Below are positions 7,865 to 16,582 of a stretch of 64,000 nt of DNA, one piece after another. Made by a program: the position numbers and the translations under genes. Under the pieces are notes generated by a model. It was not told where the DNA came from and ran no database searches. It worked only from the letters and a program-made list of their open reading frames with translations. The stretch is from contig NZ_SDHZ01000002.1 in the NCBI RefSeq assembly GCF_004118675.1, positions 1,586,485 to 1,650,484 of the forward strand. The letters are read 5' to 3'. Numbering within the stretch: the first letter of the stretch is position 1; every line of letters begins with the position of its first letter. Source of the DNA: Filimonas effusa. GTDB taxonomy: Bacteria; Bacteroidota; Bacteroidia; Chitinophagales; Chitinophagaceae.

Positions 7865-8660
7865 GTGACAGGATAAAGGTATCGCCATCTTTCCAGAATG
7901 GAAAACGAGCGCGTACCTGTTCCAGGTTTTCTTTTTGCAGTGTGAAGGTTGCTACTGCTTCGTCGTGCTGTTTATGGAAGATGCTATTGCCGAGGGGATC
8001 GATAAGCATAGAGTCGCCGCTGTGTGCAAATCCGTTTCCATCTGCTCCTACCCTATTTACGCCGGCAACAAAACACTGGTTTTCGATGGCGCGGGCCTGG
8101 AGGAGCGTTTTCCAGGGGAGGCTTCTTTTTTCGGGCCAGTTGGCTACATAAATGAGCAGATCGTATTCGGGAGCGGTATCGCGGGTACCTTCGGGTGATT
8201 GGCGCGCCCATACGGGGAAGCGCAGGTCGTAGCAGATCTGCAGGTTTATTTTCCAGCCTTTGACGCTGGCGATAAGCCTTTTGTTGCCGGGGGTATAGTG
8301 TTCGTGTTCGCCGGCGTAGGCGAAAAGGTGTCTTTTATCGTAACAGCCGTAGTCGCCGGTTGGTAACATCCAGATAAGGCGGTTGTAGTAGTTTCCATTT
8401 TCTTCGATGATAACGCTGCCGGTGAGGATGATACGTTGCTGCTGTGCCATACGCCGCATCCAGGTAATGGTGGGGCCGTCCATTTTCTCGGCCCATCGTT
8501 CGGGTTGCATGCTGAACCCTGTGCTGAACATTTCGGGGAGGATAACGATCTCCGTTCTTTCTTTAATGCCCGTAATCTTTTCTTCGAGCATAGCCAGGTT
8601 GGCCTGCTTGTTTTCCCAATGAAGGGCGGTTTGAATGAGCGTTAGCGTTAATGAGGACAT
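7854..8660 (-). CDS. Omega-amidase / nitrilase-family amidohydrolase (YafV-like)
   Basis: A carbon-nitrogen hydrolase of 268 residues starting MSSLTLTLIQTAL. The Glu-Lys-Cys triad is visible: ILPEMFSTGF (Glu), YDKRHLFAY (Lys) and LQICYDLRFP (Cys). Enzymes of the YafV/Nit2 branch hydrolyse alpha-ketoglutaramate and 2-oxosuccinamate made by glutamine and methionine transaminases, which fits the aminotransferase at 887-2041. It is the upstream partner of nagA, with an 11-bp overlap. An in-frame ATG 33 bp upstream adds unconserved residues and is not preferred. Confidence 0.9.
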   Translation of the reverse strand: MSSLTLTLIQTALHWENKQANLAMLEEKITGIKERTEIVILPEMFSTGFSMQPERWAEKMDGPTITWMRRMAQQQRIILTGSVIIEENGNYYNRLIWMLPTGDYGCYDKRHLFAYAGEHEHYTPGNKRLIASVKGWKINLQICYDLRFPVWARQSPEGTRDTAPEYDLLIYVANWPEKRSLPWKTLLQARAIENQCFVAGVNRVGADGNGFAHSGDSMLIDPLGNSIFHKQHDEAVATFTLQKENLEQVRARFPFWKDGDTFILSHGE

Positions 8661-8809
8661 AGCTACAAAGCTATTTAAAAAAACGCCAGCCAAGCGGCAT
8701 CTCGAGAAGGATATTCAACTCTATAGTCAATGCTTATGGAAACAGAGTGGGTTATCGTTCCGGCATTCAGCGACCAAGATGCGCCGGCCTAACGCATGCC
8801 ATGTTTTTA

Positions 8810-9541
8810 TTATTGCTTCAGGTAGGCGGCAGCCTTTATCAGATCTTCGGGTGTATCTATTTCCACTCCCATATAATCGACCACTACCATTTTTAACGGG
8901 ATACCATTTTCAAGATAACGGAGGCATTCGATCTTCTCAGCGGCTTCGAGCGGTGTCATTGGCCAGCTGGTAAAATCGAGCAGGGCTTGTTTACGGAATG
9001 CGTATACGCCGATATGTTCGTAATAGTGTGTTTCTATTTCTTTGTTCCTGGGGTAAGGAATCACTGAACGGCTGAAGAACAGAGAATTGCTGTTTTTGTC
9101 GATCGCTACTTTTACGTAGTTGGGGTCTTTTACCAGTTCAGGATCTTTGAGCACCTGCATAAGGCTTGCTACCTGAACCTTTTCGCCTTTTTGTCCTTCG
9201 AAGACCTGTAACAGTTTCTGGAGTGGTTCTTTTTTAACGAAGGGTTCGTCGCCCTGAACGTTGATGATGATATCCACATCCATCTCTGCAGCTGCTTCGG
9301 CGATGCGGTCGCTACCGCTTTCATGTTCCTTTTTGCTCATTACGGCCTTGCCACCATTGGCGTTGATCTGATCAAAGATGACGGAGCTGTCGGTTACGAC
9401 GACTACTTCATTAAAAAGACCAGTAGCGACTGTATTGTCATATGTATGCTGGATAACAGGTTTATCGCCAAGGATCTGCATAAGTTTGGCGGGGAACCTG
9501 GATGCTGAATAACGCGCAGGGATGAAAGCGATCTTTTTCAT
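8810..9541 (-). CDS. kdsB: 3-deoxy-manno-octulosonate cytidylyltransferase
   Basis: It activates Kdo with CTP to CMP-Kdo for lipopolysaccharide core synthesis; the presence of KdsB implies a Gram-negative outer membrane. The 243-residue protein begins MKKIAFIPARYSASRFPAK, the nucleotide-binding signature, followed by VVVTDSSVIFDQI, HESGSDRIAEA, IINVQGDEPFV and a C-terminal GVEIDTPEDLIKA. It is separated from the upstream gene by a terminator (9575-9604) and from the downstream amidase by 149 bp. Confidence 0.95.
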   Translation of the reverse strand: MKKIAFIPARYSASRFPAKLMQILGDKPVIQHTYDNTVATGLFNEVVVVTDSSVIFDQINANGGKAVMSKKEHESGSDRIAEAAAEMDVDIIINVQGDEPFVKKEPLQKLLQVFEGQKGEKVQVASLMQVLKDPELVKDPNYVKVAIDKNSNSLFFSRSVIPYPRNKEIETHYYEHIGVYAFRKQALLDFTSWPMTPLEAAEKIECLRYLENGIPLKMVVVDYMGVEIDTPEDLIKAAAYLKQ

Positions 9542-9574
9542 TGGGCGAAATTAGTGTGTAGGTGGTAATAAAAA

Positions 9575-9604
9575 AATCCCCAGTCCTGAAAACAAGAGGG
9601 GATT
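9575..9604 (-). terminator. Intrinsic terminator before kdsB
   Basis: AATCCCC (9575-9581) pairs with GGGGATT (9598-9604); on the minus strand the stem is followed by a run of Ts. It ends the transcript of the gene at 9624-10226. Confidence 0.75.
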
Positions 9605-9623
9605 ATTCGTTTGGGGGTAAATA

Positions 9624-10226
9624 TTAAGCTAACTCTTCAGAAATGATAAGAGAAGATCTTCCTGCGCGGCTTTTAACGCGGATCTGGATGCCATCGAAGC
9701 CATTACGTTTTACGGTATCGAAGTTCACCCATTCTCCGTTGGCCAGTTCGAGCTGTCCTTTTGCGTTCAATTGTTTTGAAAATTCTTCATCATAATCGAT
9801 ACCGTTATAGGTAGAGATGAATATTTCGAAGGCGTCGTTTCCATCGACGTCGGTATAGTATGTATCTGCTTTGCGGGCAAGTTGTTCGGGTGTATGCGTA
9901 TAGCAGAACATAGCGTTGTAGCCGTGTTTGCATCCATCGAACAGTACAATTTCTTTGCCTGTGCCCATTTCTATTGCAATTACCAATGGCGCTGCGAAAT
10001 CGGTGCTGGCGATAATTGATTTATACTCTTCGTGTAAGACACCGTAATACCTGATCTTGAAAAGGTGGTTACTGAGTTGCAGTTGCCTTCTCCATTCGTG
10101 GCTGAGTAATTTTACGGGGTTCTCTACCAATTTTACCTTACCGTCGAGAAAGGTAGGACCCGGAACGCCGTTGTCAGAATCTTCAATAGTCTCTCTCTTT
10201 TTAAAAAAACCGTCAAATAGACCCAT
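9624..10226 (-). CDS. Conserved protein of unknown function, 200 aa
   Basis: I do not recognise a named family. The protein begins MGLFDGFFKKRE, is soluble with no signal peptide or membrane segment, and carries an acidic middle part and the tract LVIAIEMGTGKEIVLFDGCKHGYN. Coding character is good across the whole length and it has its own terminator immediately downstream. It is monocistronic by appearance. A cytoplasmic role is likely, function unknown. Confidence 0.75.
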   Translation of the reverse strand: MGLFDGFFKKRETIEDSDNGVPGPTFLDGKVKLVENPVKLLSHEWRRQLQLSNHLFKIRYYGVLHEEYKSIIASTDFAAPLVIAIEMGTGKEIVLFDGCKHGYNAMFCYTHTPEQLARKADTYYTDVDGNDAFEIFISTYNGIDYDEEFSKQLNAKGQLELANGEWVNFDTVKRNGFDGIQIRVKSRAGRSSLIISEELA

Positions 10227-10350
10227 AATGAGATGTAATGGTTAGGATTGTGATTATAACAATAGTCTCTGCGTTTCGTAAAGCAACAATGATATGACTA
10301 AAGTAAATAATATTTATACACCAGCAATACAGGCGAAAAAAATCGTATCC

Positions 10351-10986
10351 CTATTTTATGGGTTCCCGCAGTATTGTTTTAAAGTTCTCGGGAGCGGTAA
10401 GTCTGAAGTCGGAGAGATAGATTTCGTGATGCAGCCTGTTCTTCTGCAAGCCGTTTTCGCGCATGTAGCATTCTATTTGTTTCAGCGTTTCCGGTTCTGT
10501 ATTAAACGGGCCTGTATGTAACATTTGTACAAATCTTCCACCTGCCATTTTATACCATTCCACTTCTGCTGCCAGTTTTATTCCTTTTTCGTGAACGGCA
10601 TTGTCAACTGCTTCGCGGAGTGATCTTACAGAAACAAATGACGGCATCTGAATTAGCAGGCGGTATTCCCATTCGCTGCGGGGCACTGCATTGGGGGCTT
10701 CGGCGAGGTTAACCTGTCCATATTTTTCAATATCGAACCACCACAGGCCTTCCAGTTTAGGTACCACAAAATCCAGGTCCTGTTCCTTATAAATGAATTT
10801 AAGGCCGAAGGCTACGGTATAGAGCGCCTGGACCTTGTTTGAAAACGGTACCTCATTGGGGTCTCCTTTTCCTCTTATGGAAACATACTGAGCACTGCCA
10901 AGCGTTACCAGTTCTGGTTTTGATTTTGCTTTGTAATAATTTTTCAATGTTTTGGTGAGGACTGTCTTTTCCATTTGGTTCATCAT
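10351..10986 (-). CDS. GyrI-like effector-binding domain protein
   Basis: A 211-residue protein with the features of GyrI-like small-molecule-binding domains: KPELVTLGSAQYVSIRGKG at the start, a duplicated beta-alpha-beta layout, and HTGPFNTEPETLKQIECY near residue 160, the usual position of the ligand-pocket signature. No HTH is fused, so this is a stand-alone effector-binding protein, a form often encountered in Bacteroidota. A second start (MEKTVLTK) 12 bp downstream is equally possible. Ligand unknown. Confidence 0.82.
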   Translation of the reverse strand: MMNQMEKTVLTKTLKNYYKAKSKPELVTLGSAQYVSIRGKGDPNEVPFSNKVQALYTVAFGLKFIYKEQDLDFVVPKLEGLWWFDIEKYGQVNLAEAPNAVPRSEWEYRLLIQMPSFVSVRSLREAVDNAVHEKGIKLAAEVEWYKMAGGRFVQMLHTGPFNTEPETLKQIECYMRENGLQKNRLHHEIYLSDFRLTAPENFKTILREPIK

Positions 10987-11016
10987 TTCTTTAGTTGAAA
11001 CACAAAATAAAAAAGC

Positions 11017-11042
11017 GGGACTGACAGCGTTATGTCAGTCCC
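11017..11042 (-). terminator. Intrinsic terminator, end of the PUL-side transcript
   Basis: GGGACTGACA (11017-11026) and TGTCAGTCCC (11033-11042) form a perfect 10-bp stem; on the minus strand it is followed by GCTTTTTTATTTTG. It follows the small gene ending at 11081. Confidence 0.85.
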
Positions 11043-11080
11043 GAAGACAGTATTATAAATAATAGAAGCGCACCGGAAGA

Positions 11081-11347
11081 TCAACTGTTTAGCATAGCTG
11101 GCAGTTGTTCTGCAGCATACTCCATCGCTTCGACGGGCGATAAGAACTTTTTGGGTTCGTCGTGTTCGTCTTTGAATGGCTTTCCGGGTTCTTTGCCTGG
11201 TTCGTGTGTGCTGCTATAAGCTCCCGGATCTTCAAGATTATAATATGCTGTAAAGTATTCTGCGGGAATAGTATGTCCGTGTCCTGTTTCCTGTGGTTCT
11301 ACTACTACCCATACATCTTTGCCGTGTATTTTCAAGGTTTCTACCAT
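11081..11347 (-). CDS. Small conserved hypothetical protein
   Basis: About 88 residues if started at ATG 11347 (MVETLKIHGKDVWVVVEP); the frame stays open upstream to 11503, overlapping the esterase gene, but that part reads as shadow sequence. The C-terminal half is hydrophilic (THEPGKEPGKPFKDEHDEP) and ends in a helical FLSPVEAMEYAAEQL. No family is recognised. It lies 52 bp downstream of the esterase gene and directly before a strong terminator, so it may be the last gene of the PUL transcript. Upstream in-frame residues WHDYLGSYYALN look plausible too, so an alternative start cannot be excluded. Confidence 0.6.
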   Translation of the reverse strand: MVETLKIHGKDVWVVVEPQETGHGHTIPAEYFTAYYNLEDPGAYSSTHEPGKEPGKPFKDEHDEPKKFLSPVEAMEYAAEQLPAMLNS

Positions 11348-11399
11348 AGCTTGTAGATTTAGTGCATAGTAAGAACCTAAATAATCATGCCATGAAGCG

Positions 11400-13334
11400 T
11401 TATTTCTCCCATTTATCTGTTCTAAACGGAGACGCCGGCAATCCTTCTTTGTTGTAAAGGTTACAGCCTTCGGGATTATCGGCCCAGGCGTAGCGAACGG
11501 CAACCGGCTTTTTTACTTCCGGTGCATTGACAACCACCTGATCTCCTTTTATGACAGCGTTGGCCCAGACGAATTTTTTATCTTCTCCTGCAACAGCAAA
11601 CTGTTTGAGGCTGCCATTCTTTGCCATTAAGCCACTGCCGGTATTGGTGAAGGCGAGCACGATCTCCTCTCCTTTCACCTGCATTGATTTGTATGTGGGG
11701 CCGGAGACAACTGTTGTCTGATCGCCATAGGCGATTTTTTGCGCCTGAAGGGCGAGGCGTTTGCCTACGGTTTTCTTGTTGAAGGGGTGCACATCGTATT
11801 GTTCCCCAATATCTATAGCAATGGCGAGGCCGCAATTTGGTTCTGTTGATGCAATAACAGACTGGGATTCACGCAACATTGCCCATCCGCTTGCAGAAGG
11901 TTGAGGTTTGGGATCCATGTAATTGGCAAGTTGTACTATGAGGAAGGGGAAGTTACCCTGTGCCCATTTAGCACGCCATTCCCTGATCATTGCCGGTAAC
12001 AAACGGCGATATTCAAAGGCTTTGGCGCCTCCGGCATTTGCTTCGCCCTGATACCATGCTACGCCTTTGATTGTATAGGGAGTAATAGGTTCTATCATTC
12101 CGTAATACAAACATTCCGGTTTATAGAACACGCGGGTAAATGTTGCCACGGGCAGAGGTGTGGATGCGTAATCTACTTTATACTGCCATTGACCGGAAAG
12201 AGAAAGCGTATCTGTTCCTGTTATCAACCCGTAGTGTTTACCTGGGGCCAAACCTCCTTTTCCTTCATTGTCGATCACTCTTATTGTTATGGTGTTTAAT
12301 CCCGGGGTTAATAGCCCTGCGGGTACGCGGTAGCGGCGGGGCAGGTATTTGTTATTACTATAACCCACAAACTTTCCATTGACAAAAGTGGAGTCAATAT
12401 CGTCGATAAGTCCCAGTTCAAGAACAGCTTCTTTTTTTGCGCTGTTTACGGGGACATCAATTTGTTTTTTCAGCCATACCAGTCCATCTAATCCGGCTAG
12501 TCCCTGATCTTCCCAATAACCGGGAAAGCTGACGGGTTGCCAGCCCTGTTCTTCCTTAGCGCCTTTGTTGTGTTTATTGACATTGGCGTACCAGGCATTG
12601 GAAACATCTTTGTCTCTTTTCAGGAGGCTGTCGACATAAGCTGTGTTGTGGTAAGGGCGTGCCTGCTGGATGTAATGCGGGAAATCTTTGAGGCCTTCTT
12701 CACTGATCCATGATTCTGCGGGCGTTCCGGGCCAACTGGAATGAATAATACCTACCGGTACTTTGTATTTTTCATATAACTGAAATGCGAGGAAGAAACC
12801 TACTGCCGAGAAACCGTCAATCGTTTGCGGGCCTGCCTGCTGCCAAGCGCCCTGTACGTCGCTAACGGGAACGTAGCTATATTGTTGTTTTACTGAAAAT
12901 TCACGGATAGGGCTGGTGGAAGCTTTTATGATATCGGCCTGATGAAGGTGTTTGATACGGCTCATAGGAAATTCCATATTAGACTGACCGGAGCAAACCC
13001 ATACTTCTCCTATGAGGACGTTATGTATTGTGATCTCATCAGGGCCTTTAATGGTCATATGATAGGGGCCGCCTGCTTTCATGGCGGGTAACATCAGTTC
13101 CCATTTTTTATTGGCGCCTGTTACTGTTTTGTATTGTTTTTTTTGAAAGGAAACGGTTACCTGTTGACCTGGTATAGACCATCCCCAGATACGAACGGGA
13201 GTGTTCTGCTGCAGAATCATGTTATCGCTTACCAGGGCTGGCAATTTCAACTGAGCGCTGCTATCAAGTGAAAAAACAATGAAAGCGGTTAACAGGTACA
13301 AGCATTGAAGGCGTGAAAGCATATTACCATTCAT
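11400..13334 (-). CDS. Sialate O-acetylesterase-family (SGNH) esterase
   Basis: A secreted 644-residue protein with a signal peptide (about residues 1-27). The SGNH/SASA signature VWVCSGQSNMEFPM carries the catalytic Ser near residue 118, and the DVHPFNKKTVGKRLA stretch near 515 supplies the Asp-x-His. Residues about 250-390 are a beta-rich insertion resembling a GH2-type sugar-binding domain, common in this family. In a PUL it would remove O-acetyl groups from the glycan so that hydrolases can act. The start ATG 13334 overlaps the stop of the lyase gene by 11 bp; ATG 13322 is an alternative. Confidence 0.9.
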   Translation of the reverse strand: MNGNMLSRLQCLYLLTAFIVFSLDSSAQLKLPALVSDNMILQQNTPVRIWGWSIPGQQVTVSFQKKQYKTVTGANKKWELMLPAMKAGGPYHMTIKGPDEITIHNVLIGEVWVCSGQSNMEFPMSRIKHLHQADIIKASTSPIREFSVKQQYSYVPVSDVQGAWQQAGPQTIDGFSAVGFFLAFQLYEKYKVPVGIIHSSWPGTPAESWISEEGLKDFPHYIQQARPYHNTAYVDSLLKRDKDVSNAWYANVNKHNKGAKEEQGWQPVSFPGYWEDQGLAGLDGLVWLKKQIDVPVNSAKKEAVLELGLIDDIDSTFVNGKFVGYSNNKYLPRRYRVPAGLLTPGLNTITIRVIDNEGKGGLAPGKHYGLITGTDTLSLSGQWQYKVDYASTPLPVATFTRVFYKPECLYYGMIEPITPYTIKGVAWYQGEANAGGAKAFEYRRLLPAMIREWRAKWAQGNFPFLIVQLANYMDPKPQPSASGWAMLRESQSVIASTEPNCGLAIAIDIGEQYDVHPFNKKTVGKRLALQAQKIAYGDQTTVVSGPTYKSMQVKGEEIVLAFTNTGSGLMAKNGSLKQFAVAGEDKKFVWANAVIKGDQVVVNAPEVKKPVAVRYAWADNPEGCNLYNKEGLPASPFRTDKWEK

Positions 13335-15225
13335 TTAGGGGTTTAAGAGAAGATTTTTTTACGGCTATTGGTTTCGTTCCCGGCATCAGGAATACATTAA
13401 ATTCCTTTTTAGTGTGTGCGGGTAAAGTTATTTCAAAGCCAACCAGTATGGTGCCTGGATTCTCTTCATCATAATTATTTGGCGGTGTAGTAGGCCATGT
13501 TTTTAAGACAGCATCACCGGGCAGGCCGTTTACATAAAAAGTAAGTTTTTTATTTCCGTCCTGTTGTTGGAGCAGCATCTGGTTTTTTGTGATATCGGCT
13601 ACGGATGCAGGTGTAAGCATTGCCCAACGGATGGTGCATGCAGAGTCGCCTGTTTCAATTTCGTCGCGGATGGTGACATATTGTTTATTAACTATGGCGA
13701 TACCTCTGCGGGCTGAAGCAAGCTGGCCGGTATAGATTTCATCGAGGTTCATTACGGCATGCATAAAGGTTGTGTCATTGGAATGCTTCATAATGGTAGC
13801 GCGGCCTTTCATATGCTGCAACGCATTATTCACTGTTAAGGTACTATGGGAAAAGTTATTGTAGCGGAATACTTTCCACCTATCGGAGTTTTGAACCATG
13901 TCCCAGATCTTCAATCCTTTTGATTCCATAGCTTCATATCCCTGCATACCAAGATCGGCCGACCAGCGTACGCCGAGTGCATCCATTACAAATGAACCTA
14001 TGTCCATATGTGCATGGCTGGTACCGGCTGTACCTCCTTTAAAGCCCACATAAAGGTCCCATGTACTTTGCCAGGAAGCGTGCATGAGCGCTACGGGGTT
14101 TTCGCCATCACCTACCCAGGTTCTCTGAGTGGGGCGTGTTACTTTTTCAAAGTCGATATTCTTACCCCAGACCATGGCGGCTGGTAGGAGTCTATTAGAT
14201 TTAACCAGGAAGCGATCTTTGGAGACATTCTGTTTTTCTATCCATAACAGAGAGGGATCGTTGTTTTTATCGGCGAACCAAAGCATAGCCGGCTGAAGGC
14301 CATCGGCACCGGTGCCGCAGTCGGAATAGTTAAAGGGTTTTCCTGAGGGACCTACCATATGCTCGTAGTAGACAGGCGTTTTAAGGAAGCCGGGCATACC
14401 TGTAAGGCCATAGTCGGAGCCAAATGCAGTTTCGAGCATACTGATCATAAAAACATTGTAGCTGGTGCCGTATGCCCAGTAGCTATAACCTTCGGGGTAG
14501 TTTCCATCGGGGGAATACACCTGCATGGGCAGGCGGATACTTTTTATGGAACGTTCTATTATTTCTTTGGAACGTTGTGGTTGTAATTCATATACTGCGG
14601 CTGCGGCAAACGCAACTCCTGTATTACATACCTGGTTCCAGTTGTTGGTACCTTTCAGCCACCAGGTGTCTTTGTTTTCGGTTAAAGAAGGACCTATTCC
14701 TTTGGAGATAAGCGCATCACTGATCTGTTTGCGTGAGGCTTCGGAGAGGTCGTTGTATAACCAGTCGTAGCCTATAGCCACTGCCAGCGACATTTCACCT
14801 ACGTCGAGAAAGTGAGAGGGGTTCCAGTCTGAAAAGGAGGCAACGGCGAGGAGTTCTTCTTCACATTTCCTGAAATACTTTAGTTCGCGGGTCATTCTCC
14901 AGGCGTATGACAGGAAAAAGATACGTCGTAATGATTCGCGTGATTTTGCCAGCAGGCGCCTGCCTATCACCTTTCTTTCTACCGGTGGCAGCGCCAGGAT
15001 CTCATTACATTCTGTAATGATGGCAAGATGTATTTTTTGCCAGTCGGGGCTTTTGCTGATATTGTTTCTGATCAGTTTTTCTTCGTCCTGCAACAAGAGC
15101 AGGCGCGGGTGTTCCTTTATTTTCGAGGCATCTATTGTTTGGCTAAAAGCCAATATGGAGCAGCACATTGCTATAAAAAGCATGCTATTGTTTTTTATAT
15201 AGTGCCGGCAGGTTACTGAATGCAT
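13324..15225 (-). CDS. Heparinase II/III-family polysaccharide lyase
   Basis: A secreted or periplasmic 633-residue protein with a signal peptide ending near FSQT. Residues about 35-350 form the alpha/alpha-toroid region (KGTNNWNQVCNTG, PEGYSYWAYGTSYN). The C-terminal beta-sandwich carries the Hepar_II_III signature GTSHAHMDIGSFVMDALG near 405. Such enzymes cleave uronic-acid-containing polysaccharides by beta-elimination, leaving an unsaturated uronyl end, which is the substrate of the neighbouring GH88. It overlaps the esterase gene start. The exact PL family and substrate cannot be decided by eye. Confidence 0.9.
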   Translation of the reverse strand: MHSVTCRHYIKNNSMLFIAMCCSILAFSQTIDASKIKEHPRLLLLQDEEKLIRNNISKSPDWQKIHLAIITECNEILALPPVERKVIGRRLLAKSRESLRRIFFLSYAWRMTRELKYFRKCEEELLAVASFSDWNPSHFLDVGEMSLAVAIGYDWLYNDLSEASRKQISDALISKGIGPSLTENKDTWWLKGTNNWNQVCNTGVAFAAAAVYELQPQRSKEIIERSIKSIRLPMQVYSPDGNYPEGYSYWAYGTSYNVFMISMLETAFGSDYGLTGMPGFLKTPVYYEHMVGPSGKPFNYSDCGTGADGLQPAMLWFADKNNDPSLLWIEKQNVSKDRFLVKSNRLLPAAMVWGKNIDFEKVTRPTQRTWVGDGENPVALMHASWQSTWDLYVGFKGGTAGTSHAHMDIGSFVMDALGVRWSADLGMQGYEAMESKGLKIWDMVQNSDRWKVFRYNNFSHSTLTVNNALQHMKGRATIMKHSNDTTFMHAVMNLDEIYTGQLASARRGIAIVNKQYVTIRDEIETGDSACTIRWAMLTPASVADITKNQMLLQQQDGNKKLTFYVNGLPGDAVLKTWPTTPPNNYDEENPGTILVGFEITLPAHTKKEFNVFLMPGTKPIAVKKSSLKPLNEW

Positions 15226-15289
15226 ACCTGTTAGTTTAGAATTTTAAAGCTAGATGTTATTTGCGGACGGGAGCAGCAATCTACCAGTG

Positions 15290-15323
15290 AACCCCGGCGG
15301 CGCTATTTTGTCCTGCCGGGGTT
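15290..15323. terminator. GC-rich hairpin between GH88 and lyase genes
   Basis: AACCCCGGC (15290-15298) pairs with GCCGGGGTT (15315-15323), 7 bp past the GH88 stop. On the minus strand no T-run follows, so it may be a partial terminator or an mRNA-stabilising stem within the operon rather than a full stop. Confidence 0.45.
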
Positions 15324-15330
15324 TGTTATG

Positions 15331-16578
15331 TTAGTTACTTGCACCTGATAAGGCACGATACCTGTTAAGCGCTTCGAGGTAGTAATAATCGGCATAGATC
15401 AAAGGCACATCTATTTCGACATCGTGCGGGATGCTGCCTACGCTATGCTTGAGGATAAAGTCGGCGTTTTCGCCTGCAGCAGCTTTGTAAGCGGGGCTGC
15501 TGAGTGCATGGAGGATAGCGATGCCTCCATCCCTGTATTTCCTGCCATTTTCGCCGAGGAAGGAGCTGAGTTCAAGCAAAGCAGATGCTGTGACTGCCGC
15601 TGCGGAAGCGTCGCGGTATTTCACCGGGGTTTCTTTTGCGTGTGATTTACGCGAAGGTTCATAACCAACATCGTTGGCATTAAAATCCCAATAAGCGACC
15701 TTATCGGACGGGAGCGCTTTGTTATCGAGATAGAAGTCGGCCATTTTTTGGGCCGTTTCGAGGAAACGCTTGTCTTTTGTTTCGCGATAAGTCATGGTAA
15801 AGCCGTAGATACCCCAGGCTTGTCCGCGTGCCCATGTAGAGTTGTTGGCATAGCCCTGGGCTGTTTCCCTGCTCAGGACCTTACCTGTTGCCGTGTCGTA
15901 GCATACTACATGATAGCAGCTATAGTCTGGTCTTACCTGGTTTTTGAGTACGTTTTCAGCATGCTTTATAGCAATGTTCCTGTAGGTATCATCGCCGGTT
16001 GTTTTTGAGGCGAAGAACAGCAGTTCGAGGTTCATCATGTTATCGATGATAACGGGATAAACATACCGTCCCTGACCATCCCAGGAGCCGAAGAGATTCC
16101 AGGAGCGGATACTACCGGTTTTAGGGTTAAAGCGGGTGGCGAGGGATTTAGCAGACTGTACCAGGATGTTTTTATACTGTTCGTTTCCTGTTAGCCGATA
16201 TGCGTTACCATAACTACAATACATCATAAAACCCAGGTCGTGATGTTTTGTAAAGTACTGGAGACCGGAGAGTTTTTCGGTCCATTTAACGGCTGCTGCT
16301 TTCAGTTCATTATCATTAGTTGCCTCGTAGGCATACCACAATGCGCCGGGGAAGAAACCAGAGGTCCACTCATACATATCGGTGGACAGGAGCTGTCCTT
16401 TTTTATCTACCGTTCTGGGGAAGGCAGTATCCTGTCTGTTGGCCACTGTCAGCAATTTTTTAAGTTGTCCTCTGGCGAACGCTACGTTGGAGTCGATGAA
16501 GGCTGTATCTTTCTGCGGCGGGGTGAAGCCCAAGGCCAGCAGGCCGGAGAAGAGCAGTGCCTTTGTTGTTTTTTTCAT
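15331..16578 (-). CDS. Glycoside hydrolase family 88 (unsaturated uronyl hydrolase)
   Basis: A 415-residue protein with an N-terminal signal peptide and an (alpha/alpha)6 barrel. The two GH88 catalytic-type Asp residues are visible in HHDLGFMMYCSYG (near residue 112) and VIIDNMMNLELLFFA (near 177). GH88 hydrates and releases the 4,5-unsaturated uronic acid that lyases leave at the non-reducing end, so it completes the action of the neighbouring heparinase II/III-type enzyme. It starts 4 bp downstream of the DUF5017 gene, in the same operon. Confidence 0.92.
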   Translation of the reverse strand: MKKTTKALLFSGLLALGFTPPQKDTAFIDSNVAFARGQLKKLLTVANRQDTAFPRTVDKKGQLLSTDMYEWTSGFFPGALWYAYEATNDNELKAAAVKWTEKLSGLQYFTKHHDLGFMMYCSYGNAYRLTGNEQYKNILVQSAKSLATRFNPKTGSIRSWNLFGSWDGQGRYVYPVIIDNMMNLELLFFASKTTGDDTYRNIAIKHAENVLKNQVRPDYSCYHVVCYDTATGKVLSRETAQGYANNSTWARGQAWGIYGFTMTYRETKDKRFLETAQKMADFYLDNKALPSDKVAYWDFNANDVGYEPSRKSHAKETPVKYRDASAAAVTASALLELSSFLGENGRKYRDGGIAILHALSSPAYKAAAGENADFILKHSVGSIPHDVEIDVPLIYADYYYLEALNRYRALSGASN

Positions 16579-16582
16579 ATGT

